A stretch of DNA of 9,156 bases from CBDTTM01 sp965363355. Lineage in GTDB: Bacteria; Bacillota; Negativicutes; Selenomonadales; Selenomonadaceae. This document shows positions 6,874-9,156 of this stretch, in pieces. The notes beneath the pieces are model-generated. The model was not told where the DNA came from. It ran no database searches and was given only the letters and a program-made list of their open reading frames with translations. A program made the position numbers and the translations under genes. The stretch lies in contig CBDTTM010000096.1 of assembly GCA_965363355.1 (NCBI GenBank), forward strand, positions 1-9,156, written 5' to 3'. The first letter of the stretch is position 1, and every line of letters starts with the position of its first letter.

Positions 6874-6901
6874 GCAGATAGCATTAAATATTGTTATCTG
6901 C
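6874..6901 (-). other. Hairpin spanning the pssA stop codon
   Basis: On the minus strand GCAGATA (6901-6895) pairs with TATCTGC (6880-6874) around a 14-nt loop that contains the pssA TAA. Only three Ts follow, so it is at best a leaky terminator or an RNA-processing/stability hairpin between pssA and the glycosyltransferase gene. Confidence 0.35.
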
Positions 6902-7606
6902 CTCTCTAGCTTCGGAAACTGCAGAAGCTGCAGTATTTAATACACCAAATGTAGCATAGGTGATAAAGATAGCGAACAAAATTGCGTTGAAAATTGCATT
7001 TTTGCAAACAACCAATATTGTAATTGCTAAGATAAACGAAATGAGCAAAGGTAAAAGATGCGCTTTTTCGCCTTTTCCTTTAAAATCTGGATATCGAACC
7101 TTGCTTACCATCAAGTAACCAAAAACCATGATTAAGATAGGAAATGCCAAGCCGAAAACCTCAGGATTGACACCAAGAATTACGCAGAGCATAATGAACG
7201 TCGAAATCAAGCAACCACCTGCTGGAATCGGCAAGCCCATAAAATATCCGTGTACAACACTTGTGCTTACATTGAATCTCGCTAAACGCAAGGCACCGCA
7301 AAGAGCAAAGATTATCGCTGCGGCCCAGCCCAAATAGCCAAAAGTTTGCAAATAAAATACATAAGCTAAAAAAGCAGGTGCTGCACCAAACGAAACCAAA
7401 TCACACAAAGAATCCATTTCCTTACCAAAGTCGCTGCTGACACCAAAAAATCTTGCAGCACGGCCATCGAGCCCATCGGCAATCATCGCTATTACTATGA
7501 AAAGTGCTCCATAAAAAAAGTTTCCGTGAAAAGTAGAAATAATTGAGCACATACCAAATACCAAATTGGATGATGTCAATATGTTCGGGATTAACGTTCT
7601 ATACAT
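6884..7606 (-). CDS. pssA: CDP-diacylglycerol--serine O-phosphatidyltransferase
   Basis: Integral membrane enzyme of the CDP-alcohol phosphatidyltransferase family that makes phosphatidylserine from CDP-diacylglycerol and serine. In the 240-aa reading the signature DGx2ARx8Gx3Dx3D is complete: Asp47, Gly48, Ala51, Arg52, Gly61, Asp65 and Asp69. The N-terminal IPNILTSSNLVFG segment is typical of the Gram-positive-type (subclass II) enzyme. About six hydrophobic segments follow, and the end is polar. Two starts are possible. The ATG at 7612 is only 3 nt from GGGAGGG, whereas the ATG at 7606 is 9 nt away, so I prefer the latter; the difference is two residues. Either way it overlaps the end of psd, which suggests coupled synthesis of the two enzymes that together make phosphatidylethanolamine. 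Confidence 0.95.
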   Translation of the reverse strand: MYRTLIPNILTSSNLVFGMCSIISTFHGNFFYGALFIVIAMIADGLDGRAARFFGVSSDFGKEMDSLCDLVSFGAAPAFLAYVFYLQTFGYLGWAAAIIFALCGALRLARFNVSTSVVHGYFMGLPIPAGGCLISTFIMLCVILGVNPEVFGLAFPILIMVFGYLMVSKVRYPDFKGKGEKAHLLPLLISFILAITILVVCKNAIFNAILFAIFITYATFGVLNTAASAVSEAREADNNI

Positions 7607-8243
7607 TATCATTTACCCTCCCAATAATTGTTTCGCCGCCGATTACTTTCTCGCCTTTTTGGACAAGAATATCAACATTTTTCGGCATGACGATTTCCGT
7701 ACATGAACCAAAACGAATCAAGCCATAACGTTCGCCTTTGTTCAGATTATCATCAAGCGTAACCCACGAAACAATTCGTCTAGCTAGGATCCCTGCAATC
7801 TGGGTTACCGTAACACGTAAATTATCATTTTCAATACCAATCATATGGCGTTCATTTTCAAAGCCAACCGTATCTTTATATGCGGGACGAAAACGACCGC
7901 ATGTATACTCTTGATATTTGATTTTTCCTTCAATCGGACTTCTATTGATATGGACATTGAATACAGACAAAAATATAATTACTTTAGTTCCTGGCTCTTT
8001 GACGAACTCATCATTTTCCACAGGAACAATATCCATAACCTTACCATCCGCCGGAGAAACAACCAAGGATTGATCCATCGGAATATCTCTTACCGGATTA
8101 CGAAAGAAAAATGCGAAAAACGCTGCCAAAACCCCTGGTACAACAGCTGCATACGGGCTTATCACATAACCGGCAATCACTGCAATCAAAAGCGTTACCG
8201 CAATAAAGCCATAGCCTTCTTTTATTACAGGAGCTTTCACCAT
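7599..8243 (-). CDS. psd: Phosphatidylserine decarboxylase proenzyme (short form)
   Basis: Pyruvoyl-dependent membrane enzyme that decarboxylates phosphatidylserine to phosphatidylethanolamine. The 214-aa protein is the short form found in many Bacillota, archaea and alpha-proteobacteria. Two hydrophobic stretches (about 11-27 and 33-48) anchor the N-terminus. Conserved pieces follow: FRNP, SPADG with Asp66, SVFNVHINRSP with His98, and RFGSC with the self-cleavage site between Gly179 and Ser180. Ser180 becomes the pyruvoyl group of a 35-residue alpha chain. Asp66, His98 and Ser180 match the known Asp-His-Ser processing triad. The start is ATG at 8243: the upstream in-frame ATG at 8258 sits immediately before GGAGGTGGAG, which is the ribosome binding site itself. 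It is the first gene of the psd-pssA-glycosyltransferase unit. Confidence 0.95.
   Translation of the reverse strand: MVKAPVIKEGYGFIAVTLLIAVIAGYVISPYAAVVPGVLAAFFAFFFRNPVRDIPMDQSLVVSPADGKVMDIVPVENDEFVKEPGTKVIIFLSVFNVHINRSPIEGKIKYQEYTCGRFRPAYKDTVGFENERHMIGIENDNLRVTVTQIAGILARRIVSWVTLDDNLNKGERYGLIRFGSCTEIVMPKNVDILVQKGEKVIGGETIIGRVNDNV
7616..7622 (-). promoter_or_regulatory. Ribosome binding site of pssA inside psd
   Basis: GGGAGGG on the minus strand lies within the last codons of psd, 9 nt before the ATG at 7606 and 3 nt before the ATG at 7612. The spacing favours the second start. Confidence 0.7.
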
Positions 8244-8246
8244 AAA

Positions 8247-8256
8247 CTCCACCTCC
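8247..8256 (-). promoter_or_regulatory. Ribosome binding site deciding the psd start
   Basis: GGAGGTGGAG on the minus strand lies 3 nt (whole element) or about 8 nt (GGAGG core) before the ATG at 8243. It overlaps the upstream ATG at 8258, which therefore cannot use it. Confidence 0.85.
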
Positions 8257-8322
8257 ATCTAAACACCATTTTTTTAACACTCAAAAACACAGCATAACGT
8301 AGTGCCATCCTGTTCTTTAGTA

Positions 8323-8351
8323 ATTATAGTTCACGTTATTTGCTTTGTCTA
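8323..8351 (-). promoter_or_regulatory. Promoter of the psd-pssA-glycosyltransferase operon
   Basis: On the minus strand TAGACA (8351-8346, five of six consensus bases) and a perfect TATAAT (8328-8323) are 17 nt apart. The -35 box begins immediately after the tagA stop codon. The start point would be near 8316, leaving a leader of about 73 nt. No terminator is visible between tagA and this promoter. Confidence 0.8.
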
Positions 8352-9080
8352 CTATTTTTTATACGCACGAACCTTTAAGACAAAACGCGGCAAGGCCATC
8401 AAACGACCGATTCGCTTGGGCTGCAACAAGCCACGAAAGAGCCATTCAAGCTTTGCTTTTTGCATCCACAAAGGAGCTCTTTTCATGACGCCAGCCATTA
8501 CATCAAACGTACCGCCAACACCGATAGACACCGGAACCCCAAGGTTTTTCCTGTGTTCATTGAGCCATTTTTCTTGTTTGGGAACTCCTAATGCAGCTAG
8601 TAAAAGATCCGGTTTTGCAGCTTTGATTTGGGCTATGATATCCGGTTCTTGTTCTTTTGTAAAATAGCCATCTCGAACGCCGACGATATCAATACCTGGA
8701 TATTGCTGCTGCGCTTTCAATTTAGCTTTTTCCGCCACACCAGGTGCCGAGCCAAAGAAAAAAATCCGTCTTTTCTTTTGTGGTGCCCTAGCTAATAAAT
8801 TCTGTGTCAAATCATAACCGGCTACGCGCTCTGGCATCGATACTCCCAAATAATTCGAAGCCCATACCGTTCCAGCTCCATCAGGAACAACCAGGTCTGC
8901 CTGATTCAATATCTCTTTGAGGGCTTGATCTTGATCTGCCATCATGATCATTTCCGCATTCGCTGTAGCAATCAATGCATTTTGTTTTTCATCCATATAG
9001 CGTTCTACAGTCTCGACAGCCTCATCCATTGTAAGCGAGGCAACATCTACATCTAATATCTTAACCTTTTGAAATGACAC
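8352..9080 (-). CDS. tagA: WecG/TagA/CpsF family glycosyltransferase
   Basis: Family GT26 enzyme. Known members transfer an N-acetyl-hexosamine or related sugar onto a polyprenyl-linked sugar: TagA in wall teichoic acid, WecG in enterobacterial common antigen. The 242-aa protein has TANAEM with Thr39 and Asn41, VPDGAG with the catalytic Asp67 (equivalent to Thr37/Asp65 in the Thermoanaerobacter TagA), ERVAGYDL, FFGSAPG, ALGVPKQEKW and GVGGTFDVMAG. The C-terminal segment KRAPLWMQKAKLEWLFR lies near the basic tail that in the family contacts the membrane. The start is GTG (9080-9078) with AGAGGAG 8 nt upstream. The nearer ATG at 9087 is out of frame and hits a stop after eight codons. In a diderm host it would more likely serve a surface polysaccharide than teichoic acid, so the symbol indicates family only. 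Confidence 0.92.
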   Translation of the reverse strand: MSFQKVKILDVDVASLTMDEAVETVERYMDEKQNALIATANAEMIMMADQDQALKEILNQADLVVPDGAGTVWASNYLGVSMPERVAGYDLTQNLLARAPQKKRRIFFFGSAPGVAEKAKLKAQQQYPGIDIVGVRDGYFTKEQEPDIIAQIKAAKPDLLLAALGVPKQEKWLNEHRKNLGVPVSIGVGGTFDVMAGVMKRAPLWMQKAKLEWLFRGLLQPKRIGRLMALPRFVLKVRAYKK

Positions 9081-9120
9081 CGCTCATACTCCTCTTTGAA
9101 AAATTATCCCTTATCATCAT

Positions 9121-9149
9121 ATTGTATCATAAGATGATGAACCGGGCAA
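9121..9149 (-). promoter_or_regulatory. Promoter of the tagA-like gene
   Basis: On the minus strand TTGCCC (9149-9144) and TACAAT (9126-9121) are 17 nt apart. The start point would be near 9114 with a leader of about 34 nt. A 7-bp dyad, TCATCAT (9114-9120) and ATGATGA (9134-9140), covers the -10 box and part of the spacer and could be an operator. Confidence 0.6.
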
Positions 9150-9156
9150 TATAAGA

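Noticed and set aside
8098..8280. Cysteine-rich 60-residue frame on the minus strand overlapping psd
   Set aside because: It lies in another frame of psd, whose motifs are complete, and it has no ribosome binding site of its own.
7845..8297. 150-residue plus-strand frame opposite psd
   Set aside because: Antisense shadow of a well-supported gene, with low-complexity composition and no recognisable domain.
9061..9087. Eight-codon ATG frame overlapping the tagA start
   Set aside because: The ATG is only 1-2 nt from the ribosome binding site, which is correctly spaced for the GTG of tagA instead.

Overview
This AT-rich window (GC roughly 40 % by eye) carries ten protein genes, all transcribed leftward (minus strand). 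They are tightly packed, with strong GGAGG-type ribosome binding sites and many GTG/TTG starts. That style, plus a short-form adenosylhomocysteinase and a PssA/Psd phosphatidylethanolamine pathway, suggests an anaerobic member of the Bacillota. A diderm Negativicutes (Selenomonadales/Veillonellales-like) is my best guess, but this is an inference and no marker gene proves it. There is no rRNA, tRNA, CRISPR array or intact mobile element.

Read in the direction of transcription, the window falls into five probable transcription units. (1) A WecG/TagA/CpsF glycosyltransferase (9080-8352) has its own promoter at the right edge. (2) A near-consensus promoter that begins at the tagA stop codon drives psd, pssA and a membrane processive family-2 glycosyltransferase (8243-5571), closed by an intrinsic terminator at 5519-5547. 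The first two genes make phosphatidylserine and decarboxylate it to phosphatidylethanolamine. The third probably makes a surface polysaccharide or glycolipid. (3) queD and queE (5482-4371) are the second and third steps toward 7-carboxy-7-deazaguanine, the precursor of preQ0 and queuosine. They are closed by a strong terminator at 4252-4300. (4) surE, a nucleoside-monophosphate phosphatase, follows a 401-bp gap that holds the terminator, a palindromic block with mobile-element-like inverted repeats, and one or two surE promoters. (5) mtnP-like, mtnA and ahcY (3134-27) form a purine/SAM by-product salvage operon with a clear extended -10 promoter at 3159-3187.

The salvage operon deals with methylthio-nucleosides and S-adenosylhomocysteine, the two waste products of SAM use. 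Its phosphorylase carries residues typical of 6-oxopurine recognition, so it may act on methylthioinosine, inosine or guanosine rather than methylthioadenosine. That would imply a deaminase step upstream of it.

Most of the window is ordinary housekeeping. The points most worth a second look are the phosphorylase specificity, the palindromic element in front of surE, and the glycosyltransferase placed in the phospholipid operon. Several starts are corrected from the longest reading frame (psd, pssA, mtnP, mtnA) on ribosome-binding-site grounds.
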